A stretch of 64,000 nt of DNA from Shewanella sp. AS1 (GTDB taxonomy: Bacteria; Pseudomonadota; Gammaproteobacteria; Enterobacterales; Shewanellaceae), in assembly GCF_021412565.1 (NCBI RefSeq), contig NZ_JAKCLJ010000012.1:37706-101705 (forward strand), given 5' to 3'. Both the position numbers and the translations under genes were made by a program. The notes under the pieces are model-generated. The model saw only the letters and a list, made by a program, of their open reading frames with translations, was not told the origin of the DNA and did not search any database. Positions 27,556-36,522 of this stretch are shown here, in pieces (the first letter of the stretch is position 1; each line of letters begins with the position of its first letter).

Positions 27556-27598
27556 TGTGAGTCTCACTCAAAATCATGGTTAAACTTTACTCTCTGTG

Positions 27599-27613
27599 TT
27601 GCAAAAAATGCAA
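27599..27613. promoter_or_regulatory. Candidate IlvY operator
   Basis: Perfect dyad TTGCA-N5-TGCAA with the T-N11-A form typical of LysR sites, in the ilvY-ilvC intergenic region, 43 bp before the IlvY start. A weaker CAA/TTG dyad follows near 27641-27655, possibly the second operator near the ilvC promoter. Confidence 0.5.
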
Positions 27614-27737
27614 TATATAGTTTCGTTTATATCATTTTAAGCAATGAAAATGTTGGGCTATAGTGAATGACATTACCGCTTGGCTTTTGTGGCTTGAGCT
27701 GGAACTTAGGTCTTGGTTTTTGAAGGTGGGACATACT

Positions 27738-29219
27738 ATGGCTAACTATTTTAACTCATTGAATTTACGTCAACAGCTGGAGCAATTAGGCCAGTGTCGT
27801 TTCATGGATCGCAGCGAATTCAGTCAAGGCTGTGACTATATCAAGGGCTGGAATATTGTCATTCTAGGGTGCGGTGCCCAGGGCCTCAATCAGGGGCTGA
27901 ATATGCGAGACTCGGGTCTCAATATCGCCTTCGCGCTGCGTGGTGAAGCCATTGAGCAGAAGCGCGCCTCCTATCAAAAAGCCACGGGTAACGGCTTTAA
28001 AGTGGGCACCTTCGAGGAATTAGTCCCAGCGGCGGATCTGGTGCTGAACCTGACGCCCGATAAACAACATACAGATGTGGTCACTAAGGTGATGCCGTTG
28101 ATGAAGCAGGGCGCAGTGCTCTCCTATTCCCACGGTTTTAATATCGTCGAAGAGGGGATGCAGGTGCGCCCCGATATCACAGTCATCATGGTGGCACCTA
28201 AGTGTCCGGCAACCGAAGTGCGCGAAGAGTATAAGCGCGGCTTTGGTGTGCCAACCCTAATCGCCGTGCATCCTGAAAATGATCCTAAGGGCGATGGCCT
28301 CGAAATAGCTAAGGCCTATGCCAGCGCTACAGGGGGCGATCGCGCCGGTGTCTTGCTCTCCTCTTTTGTCGCCGAGGTCAAGTCGGACTTGATGGGCGAG
28401 CAGACCATTCTCTGCGGCATGTTACAGACAGGTGCCATCTTAGGTTATGACAAGATGGTGGCCGACGGCGTTGAGCCGGGTTATGCCGCCAAATTGATCC
28501 AGCAAGGCTGGGAAACCATTACAGAGGCGCTCAAGCATGGCGGTGTGACCAACATGATGGATCGACTGTCTAACCCTGCCAAAATCAAGGCATTCGAACT
28601 GGCCGAAGAGTTGAAAGTTATCTTAACGCCGCTGTTTGAGAAGCACATGGATGACATCATCAGCGGTGAGTTTTCCAGCACCATGATGCAAGACTGGGCC
28701 AATGATGACGCTAATCTGCTCAAGTGGCGCAGCGAAACTAATGAAACAGGTTTTGAAAATGCGCCCCAGTGCGATGAGGCGATCGACGAGCAGACCTATT
28801 TCGACAAGGGGATCTTCCTCGTCGCCATGATCAAGGCGGGCGTGGAGCTGGCCTACGATACTATGGTGTCTGCGGGGATTGTCGAAGAGTCGGCCTATTA
28901 TGAGTCGCTGCATGAGACGCCGCTTATCGCCAACACCATTGCACGTAAGCGTTTGTATGAGATGAATATTGTTATCTCAGATACCGCAGAATATGGCTGT
29001 TACCTATTTAACCATGCTGCCGTGCCACTGCTGCGTGACTTTGTGAATGGCCTCTCCCCTGAGCTGTTGGGCGGCGGTTTAAACAGCGCGAGTAATGGTG
29101 TCGATAACCTGCGCCTTATCGAGGTGAATGAGGCGATTCGCCATACTTCGGTCGAGTATATCGGTGCCGAGCTGCGCGGCTATATGACTGAGATGAAGCG
29201 TATTGTCGAAGAGGCGTAA
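27738..29219 (+). CDS. ilvC: Ketol-acid reductoisomerase (class II, long form)
   Basis: About 493 residues. It converts acetolactate and acetohydroxybutyrate to dihydroxy acids with NADPH. The start [20 protein letters not shown] matches E. coli IlvC; AAGGTGGG lies upstream of this ATG, and a 25-codon extension to 27663 is rejected. The dinucleotide-binding loop reads [10 protein letters not shown], and the core has [26 protein letters not shown] and two knotted domains as in enterobacterial IlvC. Divergent from ilvY. Confidence 0.97.
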   Translation: MANYFNSLNLRQQLEQLGQCRFMDRSEFSQGCDYIKGWNIVILGCGAQGLNQGLNMRDSGLNIAFALRGEAIEQKRASYQKATGNGFKVGTFEELVPAADLVLNLTPDKQHTDVVTKVMPLMKQGAVLSYSHGFNIVEEGMQVRPDITVIMVAPKCPATEVREEYKRGFGVPTLIAVHPENDPKGDGLEIAKAYASATGGDRAGVLLSSFVAEVKSDLMGEQTILCGMLQTGAILGYDKMVADGVEPGYAAKLIQQGWETITEALKHGGVTNMMDRLSNPAKIKAFELAEELKVILTPLFEKHMDDIISGEFSSTMMQDWANDDANLLKWRSETNETGFENAPQCDEAIDEQTYFDKGIFLVAMIKAGVELAYDTMVSAGIVEESAYYESLHETPLIANTIARKRLYEMNIVISDTAEYGCYLFNHAAVPLLRDFVNGLSPELLGGGLNSASNGVDNLRLIEVNEAIRHTSVEYIGAELRGYMTEMKRIVEEA

Positions 29220-29408
29220 TGCTAATTCGCCTGAGCAAGGAAGCTGAAAGATAAACTAAATTAAGTCGTTAGATGAGCAGGCGAACACTATTGAAAATTG
29301 TCGTCTCCGGCATGGATTGTCGATTCAGATGACAAGTTGGAAGATAGTTGCAGTTTTGGCTTGTATTCTGAGTTAGCTCTGTGGTATTGATTAAAATGTC
29401 TACTACAA

Positions 29409-29461
29409 TTGACAGCTACAGACACAGATTTTAGTGAAATATACTGATTAGGATTTACCCC
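29409..29461 (+). promoter_or_regulatory. Candidate promoter and leader ribosome binding site for ilvGMDA
   Basis: A perfect -35 hexamer TTGACA lies at 29409-29414; the best -10 at 17 bp (TAGTGA) is poor, so the exact promoter is uncertain. AGGA 8 nt before the leader ATG is a good ribosome binding site. Confidence 0.35.
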
Positions 29462-29557
29462 ATGTTTAGCCAAGCTGCCCTGCTCATTCTCGAGATTATT
29501 ACTCTAGTGATTATTAGATCACTGCGGGGGCAACCCATGGCGCATCGAGAAACCTGA
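29462..29557 (+). CDS. ilvL: ilv operon leader peptide (attenuation)
   Basis: A 31-codon frame from ATG 29462 to TGA 29557 reads MFSQAALLILEIITLVII, then RSLRGQPMAHRET. Ten of the twelve residues from position 7 to 18 are Leu, Ile or Val, the hallmark of the ilvGMEDA leader. The coding region ends 21 bp before the attenuator hairpin. When charged Leu, Ile or Val tRNA is scarce the ribosome should stall in this run and allow antitermination. It is not homologous residue by residue to E. coli IlvL, but composition and place fit. Confidence 0.85.
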   Translation: MFSQAALLILEIITLVIIRSLRGQPMAHRET

Positions 29558-29608
29558 TCAGGTCAAGATTGCAACATAACCCCCGCTCCGAAAGGACCGG
29601 GGGTTTTT
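29524..29608 (+). terminator. Transcription attenuator of ilvGMDA
   Basis: Terminator stem AACCCCCGCTCC (29579-29589) with GGACCGGGGGTT, GAAA tetraloop, one C-C mismatch, then TTTTTTG. The upstream segment GCGGGGG at 29524-29530, inside the leader coding region, can pair with CCCCCGC of the terminator and so form an antiterminator. This matches attenuation control of the operon. Confidence 0.85.
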
Positions 29609-29657
29609 TGTTTTTAGCGTTGAAATTAACCCGATAAAGCGATGTAGGAAGTAACAG

Positions 29658-31331
29658 ATGGAACCAGGGCAGAAGATCAGAGGCGCAGACGCCGTCATAA
29701 AAGTGTTAGCCGCACATGGAGTCACCACGGTTTTTGGTTATCCGGGTGGCGCGATAATGCCCATCTATGATGCCTTGGTGGGGGCGCCGGTGGAACATCT
29801 GCTCAGTCGCCACGAACAGGGCGCTGCCTTCGCCGCCATAGGCTATGCCAGAGCCAGTGGCAAAACCGGTGTCTGTTTCGCCACATCCGGCCCTGGCGCC
29901 ACTAACCTGGTCACAGCCCTCGCCGATGCCCTGCTGGATTCGATTCCTTTAGTCGCCATCACAGGCCAGGTCTCCACAGCCGTCATAGGCACAGATGCTT
30001 TTCAAGAGATCGATGTCTTAGGCATGTCGCTCTCCTGCACTAAACACAGTTTTATGGTGACCCGCATCGAAGATCTGGTGCCGACCTTGTACCGCGCTTT
30101 TGAGATAGCGGCTTCCGGTCGTCCTGGCCCTGTATTAGTGGATATTCCGAAAGATATCCAGGTGGCTATGCTGGACTATAAAACGCCCCTGTTTGGGATC
30201 ACCCCTGAGCCGGTTGCCAGCAGCGAGAAGCTAGCTGCGGCTAAGGCGCTGCTCGAAGCGGCCGCAAAGCCCATGCTCTATGTGGGCGGCGGCGTCGGGA
30301 TGGCGGGCGCGGTTGAGCAGTTAAGAGCCTTTATCGACACCACTGGGATCCCTTCGGTCGCCACTCTGAAAGGACTCGGTTGCATTAAGCACACCAGCGA
30401 AGGCTACCTTGGGATGCTAGGTATGCACGGCGGTAAGGCTGCCAATCTGGCGGTGCAGGAGTGCGACCTGCTTGTGGTTGTAGGTGCACGTTTCGATGAC
30501 AGGGTCACAGGCCGCTTAGCCTCCTTTGCCGACCACGCCAAAGTGCTGCATTTGGATATCGATATCGCCGAGTTGGGTAAGCTGCGCCGTGCCGATGTGG
30601 CGATTGCCGGCGATCTGTGCCAGATCTTGCCCGCTATCGCCACTCCCTTAGATATTGCACCCTGGCAGGCTAAGGTTGCCCGATTAAAGGCCGAGCATCG
30701 ATGGCGTTACGACAGAGAAGGGGCACTTATCTTCGCGCCGCAGATGTTAAATGCCTTGGCCAATAAGTTACCCGAGGACAGCGTTATCGCCTGCGATGTG
30801 GGTCAACATCAGATGTGGGTGGCACAGCATATGTGGTTTCGTCGCCCGGAAGATCATTTATCGAGTGCAGGTCTTGGCACCATGGGGTTTGGTTTACCCG
30901 CAGCGATCGGGGCCAAGGTCGCTAGGCCCGATGCCTGTGTGGTGGCCGTGTCCGGCGACGGCTCTTTTATGATGAATGTACAGGAGTTGACCACAATCAA
31001 GCGTCGCCAGCTACCCTTGAAGATTTTGCTCATCGACAATCAGAAGCTTGGCATGGTTAAACAGTGGCAACAGCTGTTTTTCGAGGAGCGATTCAGCGAA
31101 ACCGATCTGTCCGATAACCCGGACTTTGTCACCATGGCCTCTGCTTTCGATATACCCGGTCGCACCATCACTCAAAGTCATGAGGTGGATGGGGCGCTCG
31201 ATGAGATGCTTCAAGCCAGCGGGCCGTTTCTGCTCCATGTCAGGATCGATGAGGCCCACAACGTATGGCCACTGGTTCCGCCCGGGGCTTCTAACCGCGA
31301 TATGATGGATGAGATGGAGAAACAGACATGA
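29658..31331 (+). CDS. ilvG: Acetolactate synthase II large subunit
   Basis: A 557-residue ThDP enzyme that follows E. coli IlvG throughout. Catalytic Glu53 is in [14 protein letters not shown], the ThDP block begins [13 protein letters not shown], and VPPGASN closes the protein. It condenses two pyruvates, or pyruvate with 2-oxobutyrate. The reading frame is intact, unlike E. coli K-12 ilvG. It is the first structural gene after the attenuator and overlaps ilvM by 4 bp (ATGA). Confidence 0.97.
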   Translation: MEPGQKIRGADAVIKVLAAHGVTTVFGYPGGAIMPIYDALVGAPVEHLLSRHEQGAAFAAIGYARASGKTGVCFATSGPGATNLVTALADALLDSIPLVAITGQVSTAVIGTDAFQEIDVLGMSLSCTKHSFMVTRIEDLVPTLYRAFEIAASGRPGPVLVDIPKDIQVAMLDYKTPLFGITPEPVASSEKLAAAKALLEAAAKPMLYVGGGVGMAGAVEQLRAFIDTTGIPSVATLKGLGCIKHTSEGYLGMLGMHGGKAANLAVQECDLLVVVGARFDDRVTGRLASFADHAKVLHLDIDIAELGKLRRADVAIAGDLCQILPAIATPLDIAPWQAKVARLKAEHRWRYDREGALIFAPQMLNALANKLPEDSVIACDVGQHQMWVAQHMWFRRPEDHLSSAGLGTMGFGLPAAIGAKVARPDACVVAVSGDGSFMMNVQELTTIKRRQLPLKILLIDNQKLGMVKQWQQLFFEERFSETDLSDNPDFVTMASAFDIPGRTITQSHEVDGALDEMLQASGPFLLHVRIDEAHNVWPLVPPGASNRDMMDEMEKQT

Positions 31332-31606
31332 TCTATAACTTAGCCTTGACCTTAACTTCCCAGCCGGAAGTAGTGGAGCGTGTACTGCGTGTGACCCGCC
31401 ATCGCGGCTTTAAAGTGACTCATCTGGATATGCAGCTTGGGACGAATGGCACGACCCATCTGGATATGGTGGTGGACAGCGAGCGTGCCCTTGAGCTCTT
31501 GAGTCACCAGCTGACCAAACTTATTGATGTGACTGAGTTGATTGATATGACCGAATGTAAGGCGAGTCCGGTGAAAGCGGCGGCGCAAACCTACAGTGTA
31601 AATTGA
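31328..31606 (+). CDS. ilvM: Acetolactate synthase II small (regulatory) subunit
   Basis: A 92-residue ACT-domain protein ([20 protein letters not shown] near the start). Overlap of its ATG with the ilvG stop implies coupled translation and balanced subunits. Small subunits of isozyme II are typically this short and Val-insensitive, but feedback behaviour cannot be read here. Confidence 0.93.
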   Translation: MIYNLALTLTSQPEVVERVLRVTRHRGFKVTHLDMQLGTNGTTHLDMVVDSERALELLSHQLTKLIDVTELIDMTECKASPVKAAAQTYSVN

Positions 31607-31652
31607 CCCTAGAGGGTCTGTTTAAGACAAGCAGAATAAAGGAAGCAGTGTT

Positions 31653-33503
31653 ATGGCAAAATTACGTTCAGCTACTAGTACCGAAGGTCGCAATATGGCG
31701 GGAGCCCGGGCCCTGTGGCGTGCAACCGGGGTGAAAGACAATGATTTTGGTAAACCTATCATTGCCATAGCAAACTCCTTTACCCAATTTGTGCCCGGCC
31801 ATGTGCACCTGAAAGACATGGGATCCTTGGTGGCCAGTGCCGTCGAGGAAGCCGGTGGCATAGCCAAAGAGTTTAATACCATAGCCGTGGATGATGGGAT
31901 CGCCATGGGGCATGGTGGCATGCTCTATAGCCTGCCATCGCGGGAGCTGATCGCCGACAGTGTCGAGTATATGGTCAATGCCCACTGCGCCGATGCCTTA
32001 GTCTGTATCTCCAACTGCGATAAGATCACCCCAGGCATGTTGATGGCGGCACTGAGGCTCAATATTCCTGTGGTATTTGTCTCCGGCGGCCCGATGGAAG
32101 CGGGTAAGACCAAGTTGTCGGATAAACTGATTAAGCTGGATCTGGTGGATGCCATGGTCGCGGCGGCGGACGATCGCGTGTCCGATGAGGACAGTGAAAA
32201 AATCGAGCGCAGCGCCTGTCCCACCTGCGGCTCCTGCTCGGGCATGTTTACCGCTAACTCGATGAACTGTCTGACCGAGGCTTTAGGCTTGTCCTTGCCC
32301 GGTAATGGCTCCATGCTGGCAACCCACAGCGATCGCCGCGAACTGTTTTTAGAGGCGGGTCGCCGGGTGATGGTATTAGCCAAACGCTATTATTATCAAG
32401 ATGATGAATCGGCCCTGCCGCGTAATATCGCTAACTTTAAGGCATTTGAGAATGCCATGGCGCTGGACATCGCCATGGGCGGTTCGAGCAATACCGTATT
32501 GCACCTATTGGCGGCGGCGCAGGAAGCTAAGGTGGATTTCACCATGAGTGATATCGACCGCATGTCGCGTAAGGTGCCGCACCTGTGCAAGGTCGCGCCC
32601 TCGACGCCTCAATATCACATGGAAGATGTGCACCGCGCCGGTGGCGTGATGGGCATTCTCGGTGAGCTGAGTAGAGCGGGTCTGCTGCATACGGATGTGG
32701 CGCATGTGGCCGGTGATAGTCTGGCAGATGTGCTAGCCAGATACGATATCGCCCAGAGTCAGGAGCAAGCCGTGCATCAATTTTATGCCGCCGGTCCTGC
32801 GGGCATTCCCACCACTAAGGCCTTTAGCCAGAGTTGTCGCTGGCCCAGTGTGGATCTGGATCGCCAAGGGGGGTGTATCCGTACTCGGGAGTTTGCTTTC
32901 AGTCAGGAGGGGGGCCTCGCCGTGCTGTCGGGTAATATCGCGACCCATGGCTGCATAGTCAAAACTGCTGGCGTCGATGAGGCCAATCACAGATTCAGCG
33001 GCACGGCGCGGGTTTATGAGAGTCAGGATGATGCAGTCGCCGGTATCTTGGGCGGCGAAGTGGTTGCAGGGGATGTGGTGGTGATCCGTTATGAGGGCCC
33101 TAAAGGTGGCCCCGGCATGCAGGAGATGCTTTATCCTACTAGCTATTTAAAATCCAAAGGTTTAGGTACGGCCTGCGCTTTGATCACTGACGGGCGTTTT
33201 TCCGGCGGTACATCGGGTCTTTCCATCGGCCATGTGTCACCTGAGGCCGCGGCCGGTGGAGTGATCGCCCTGGTAAAAAATGGCGATCCCATAGATATCG
33301 ATATTCCGGCGCGCTCAATCACCTTAGCCGTCAGCGATGAAGAGTTAGCCCTGCGCCGGGCGGCCATGGAGGCGCGTGGTAAGGGGGCCTGGAAACCGCT
33401 GCACCGCGAGCGCGCCGTGTCTCAGGCGCTCAAAGCTTACGCCCTGCTCGCCACCAGTGCCGATAAAGGCGCGGTGCGCGATGCCACTAAGCTGGAGGAC
33501 TGA
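31653..33503 (+). CDS. ilvD: Dihydroxy-acid dehydratase
   Basis: A 616-residue iron-sulfur enzyme, the same length as E. coli IlvD. Cluster ligands are Cys122 (SNCDKITPG) and the cysteines in [37 protein letters not shown] is near the C-terminus. It makes the 2-oxo acids of Val and Ile synthesis. Between ilvM and ilvA in the operon. Confidence 0.97.
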   Translation: MAKLRSATSTEGRNMAGARALWRATGVKDNDFGKPIIAIANSFTQFVPGHVHLKDMGSLVASAVEEAGGIAKEFNTIAVDDGIAMGHGGMLYSLPSRELIADSVEYMVNAHCADALVCISNCDKITPGMLMAALRLNIPVVFVSGGPMEAGKTKLSDKLIKLDLVDAMVAAADDRVSDEDSEKIERSACPTCGSCSGMFTANSMNCLTEALGLSLPGNGSMLATHSDRRELFLEAGRRVMVLAKRYYYQDDESALPRNIANFKAFENAMALDIAMGGSSNTVLHLLAAAQEAKVDFTMSDIDRMSRKVPHLCKVAPSTPQYHMEDVHRAGGVMGILGELSRAGLLHTDVAHVAGDSLADVLARYDIAQSQEQAVHQFYAAGPAGIPTTKAFSQSCRWPSVDLDRQGGCIRTREFAFSQEGGLAVLSGNIATHGCIVKTAGVDEANHRFSGTARVYESQDDAVAGILGGEVVAGDVVVIRYEGPKGGPGMQEMLYPTSYLKSKGLGTACALITDGRFSGGTSGLSIGHVSPEAAAGGVIALVKNGDPIDIDIPARSITLAVSDEELALRRAAMEARGKGAWKPLHRERAVSQALKAYALLATSADKGAVRDATKLED

Positions 33504-33504
33504 T

Positions 33505-35055
33505 ATGTTAGCGCTAGCATCGCAAGCTCAACTGGATTTGGCTCACTACTATCTGCAGAAGATCCTGTTGGCCTCCGTCTACGACGTTGCCAAGGTGACG
33601 CCACTCTCTAGCCTGAATAAACTCTCGGCGCGCCTTGGTTGTCAGGTATTTTTAAAGCGAGAGGATATGCAGCCGGTGCACTCCTTCAAACTGCGCGGCG
33701 CCTATAACCGCATCGCGGCACTGGATAGTGACGAGTGCCAGCGCGGCGTGGTGTGCGCCTCGGCGGGTAACCATGCTCAGGGGGTGGCGCTGTCAGCCTC
33801 AGCGCGGGGGATCAATGCTGTGATAGTGATGCCCCAGACCACGCCGGATATCAAGGTGGATGCGGTGCGGCGTCTTGGCGGCACTGTGGTGCTGCACGGT
33901 CAGTCTTTCGATATGGCCAACGCCCATGCTCAGCAACTTGCAGAGCAGGAGGGGCGAGTCTATGTGGCGCCCTTCGATGATGAGGCGGTGATCGCCGGTC
34001 AAGGCACTGTGGCCCAGGAGATGTTGCAGCAGCAGCGGGATCTGGAAGCGGTATTTGTACCGGTTGGGGGCGGTGGCCTGATCGCGGGCATTGCTGCCTA
34101 TTACAAGGCGGTAATGCCTCAGGTGAAAATTATCGGTGTCGAGCCGGAAGACTCAGCCTGCCTTAAGGCTGCGCTCGATGCCGGCGAGCGGGTGGAGTTG
34201 TCACAGGTGGGTTTATTTGCCGACGGGGTGGCGGTGAAACAGATAGGCGCCGAGCCCTTCCGGCTTGCACGGGAATATGTGGATGAGGTGGTGACCGTAA
34301 GTTCAGATGAGATCTGCGCTGCGGTGAAAGATATTTTCGAAGATACTCGCGCCATCGCAGAACCGGCAGGGGCACTTTCGCTCGCAGGGCTGAAGAAAAA
34401 GATTGGCAGCGAGGGGCGCGGTCAGAAGGTGGCGGCAATTCTAAGCGGCGCCAATGTTAACTTTCACAGCCTGAGGTATGTGTCCGAGCGTTGTGAGCTG
34501 GGGGAGCAGAAAGAAGCGATTCTGGCGGTCAAGGTGCCAGAGCGTCCCGGCAGTTTCCTGCGTTTCTGTGAGCTGTTGGAAAAGCGCGCCATGACAGAGT
34601 TTAACTACCGTTTCTCCGGCCGTGACAGTGCCGTGGTGTTTGCCGGGATCCGTCTGACTCATGGTCAGAGTGAGTTAGATGAGATAGTCGCCCGTCTAGA
34701 GGGGGAAGGGTTTGAGGTGCAAGATCTCTCCCATGATGAGACCGCTAAATTGCATGTGCGTTATATGGTGGGAGGTCATCCGCCCGAGGTGCTCGAGGAG
34801 CGCTTATTTAGCTTCGAGTTTCCCGAGCATCCCGGCGCCCTGTTTAAGTTTCTAACCACCTTGCAGAGTAAATGGAACATCAGCCTGTTCCATTATCGCA
34901 ACCATGGCGCCGCCTATGGTCGGGTACTGGCGGGTTTCGAGGTCCCCGAGCAGGATGCGTTGGCATTTCAGCAGTTTTTGACTGAGGTGGGTTTTGTCTA
35001 TCAGGAGGAGACTCAAAGTCCGGCTTATAAACTGTTTTTAGATCGCCGTAGCTAA
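33505..35055 (+). CDS. ilvA: Biosynthetic threonine deaminase
   Basis: A 516-residue PLP enzyme, E. coli length. PLP Lys62 is in VHSFKLRGAYNR and the glycine loop is PVGGGGLIAGIA. Two C-terminal ACT-like regulatory domains (about 335-420 and 430-515) mark it as the Ile-inhibited biosynthetic form. The ATG is one base after the ilvD stop, so the long open extension inside ilvD is not used. It ends the ilvGMDA operon; ilvE lies elsewhere at 20988. Confidence 0.96.
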   Translation: MLALASQAQLDLAHYYLQKILLASVYDVAKVTPLSSLNKLSARLGCQVFLKREDMQPVHSFKLRGAYNRIAALDSDECQRGVVCASAGNHAQGVALSASARGINAVIVMPQTTPDIKVDAVRRLGGTVVLHGQSFDMANAHAQQLAEQEGRVYVAPFDDEAVIAGQGTVAQEMLQQQRDLEAVFVPVGGGGLIAGIAAYYKAVMPQVKIIGVEPEDSACLKAALDAGERVELSQVGLFADGVAVKQIGAEPFRLAREYVDEVVTVSSDEICAAVKDIFEDTRAIAEPAGALSLAGLKKKIGSEGRGQKVAAILSGANVNFHSLRYVSERCELGEQKEAILAVKVPERPGSFLRFCELLEKRAMTEFNYRFSGRDSAVVFAGIRLTHGQSELDEIVARLEGEGFEVQDLSHDETAKLHVRYMVGGHPPEVLEERLFSFEFPEHPGALFKFLTTLQSKWNISLFHYRNHGAAYGRVLAGFEVPEQDALAFQQFLTEVGFVYQEETQSPAYKLFLDRRS

Positions 35056-35185
35056 CTTTCCTTTGTAAGCTTGCGCAGGGATGCCATTTTTTGTGTTATT
35101 GTGCGGCTAATAACGCCCCGCCTTTGTCGGCATGTTATAGGCGTTAATTATTTAAATAAGAATCAGATTTGATAGAGGAAATCAG

Positions 35186-36328
35186 ATGTTAACAGCACCT
35201 AAAGTCAATTCGTTTAATCCTCCCCGCAGAATCTTAATGGGCCCGGGACCATCGGATGTGTATCCCGAGGTGCTGGCCGCACAATCGCGACCGACTGTGG
35301 GGCATTTAGATCCGTTGTTTGTCGGCATGATGGATGAGCTTAAAGCACTGATCCAATATGCCTTTCAAACCAGTAACCCGATGACGATGGCGGTATCGGC
35401 GCCTGGCAGTGCCGGCATGGAAACCTGTTTCGTAAACTTAGTTGAGCCTGGTGAGAAGGTGATTGTCTGTCGTAATGGCGTATTCGGTGAGCGCATGCGC
35501 CAGAATGTGGAGCGTGTCGGGGCCACCGCGGTTGTGGTCGATAACGAGTGGGGCACACCTGTATCGGTTAGCGATGTGGAAGCGGCGCTGAAAGCCAACC
35601 CGGATGCAAAATTCCTCGCCTTCGTTCACGCAGAAACCTCGACCGGCGCCCTGTCCGATGCCAAGGCGCTGTGCGCCCTGGCCAGACAATATCACTGCCT
35701 GTCCATCGTGGATGCGGTCACCTCTTTGGGCGGCGTTGAGCTGCGGGTGGATGAGTGGGGAATCGATGCTATCTACTCCGGCAGTCAGAAGTGTCTCTCT
35801 TGTGTGCCAGGCTTGTCTCCTGTGTCATTCTCGCCTGCCGCGGTTGAAAAACTCAAAGGGCGTAAGACGCCGGTGCAGAGCTGGTTTTTGGATCAAAGCC
35901 TGGTGATGGGCTACTGGAGCGGCGAGCAAGGCGCCGGCGGTAAGCGTAGCTATCATCATACCGCACCTGTGAATGCCCTCTACGCCCTGCATGAGTCGCT
36001 GCGCCTCTTGGCCGAAGAGGGACTGGAAAACGCCTGGGCGCGTCATCAAAACATGCATCAGCAGCTGCGTAGCGGGCTGGAATCCCTTGGGCTTAACTTT
36101 GTGGTGGCTGAGGCTTCACGCTTGCCACAGCTGAACGCAGTTTACATTCCTGAGGGTGTTGATGATGCTGTGGTGCGAAAGCAGTTGCTGGAAAACTATA
36201 ATCTGGAGATTGGTGCAGGTTTAGGAGCCTTGGCTGGTAAGGCGTGGCGTATCGGCCTCATGGGTTTTGGCGCCCGCAGAGAGAATGTCGCCCTGTGTCT
36301 TAAGGCACTTGAAGAGGTGCTTAAATAG
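35186..36328 (+). CDS. Class V aminotransferase, alanine-glyoxylate / serine-pyruvate type
   Basis: A 380-residue fold-type I PLP enzyme. The PLP lysine is Lys202 in YSGSQKCLSC, with GPGPSDVYPEVL at the N-terminus and HAETSTGAL before it. Such enzymes transaminate alanine or serine with glyoxylate or a keto acid. It is 130 bp after ilvA with its own upstream AT-rich region, and ends at a terminator, so it may be a separate unit. The acceptor is not determinable by eye. Confidence 0.92.
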   Translation: MLTAPKVNSFNPPRRILMGPGPSDVYPEVLAAQSRPTVGHLDPLFVGMMDELKALIQYAFQTSNPMTMAVSAPGSAGMETCFVNLVEPGEKVIVCRNGVFGERMRQNVERVGATAVVVDNEWGTPVSVSDVEAALKANPDAKFLAFVHAETSTGALSDAKALCALARQYHCLSIVDAVTSLGGVELRVDEWGIDAIYSGSQKCLSCVPGLSPVSFSPAAVEKLKGRKTPVQSWFLDQSLVMGYWSGEQGAGGKRSYHHTAPVNALYALHESLRLLAEEGLENAWARHQNMHQQLRSGLESLGLNFVVAEASRLPQLNAVYIPEGVDDAVVRKQLLENYNLEIGAGLGALAGKAWRIGLMGFGARRENVALCLKALEEVLK

Positions 36329-36402
36329 GCTTTGCCCTTTGCCCTTTGCCATAGGACAATCTTTGATTAGAGAAATCGGCTAGAGTAGAGCAACAGAACA
36401 GG

Positions 36403-36431
36403 AATCCTCGCGCGAGCGGGGATTTTTTTAT
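36403..36431 (+). terminator. Terminator of the class V aminotransferase gene
   Basis: Stem AATCCTCGC / GCGGGGATT (one T-G wobble), GCGA loop, followed by TTTTTT, 75 bp after the gene. Confidence 0.85.
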
Positions 36432-36450
36432 AGCTGGCAATGAGACAATA

Positions 36451-36480
36451 AAAAACGCCCTGAATTAACAGGGCGTTTTG
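36451..36480 (-). terminator. Terminator of the S8 peptidase gene
   Basis: Inverted repeat AAAACGCCCTG / CAGGGCGTTTT with an AATTAA loop and a T tract on the minus strand, 43 bp past the peptidase stop. Confidence 0.85.
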
Positions 36481-36522
36481 CTATTTATCAGCTAGCGATT
36501 TAGCGTTTTGCTGTTTGCACTC

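Noticed and set aside
27663..27737. N-terminal extension of ilvC by 25 codons
   Set aside because: The start at 27738 matches the family N-terminus and has a good ribosome binding site; the extension lies in the promoter region.
33376..33504. N-terminal extension of ilvA inside ilvD
   Set aside because: It overlaps conserved ilvD sequence in another frame; the ATG at 33505 gives the standard IlvA N-terminus.
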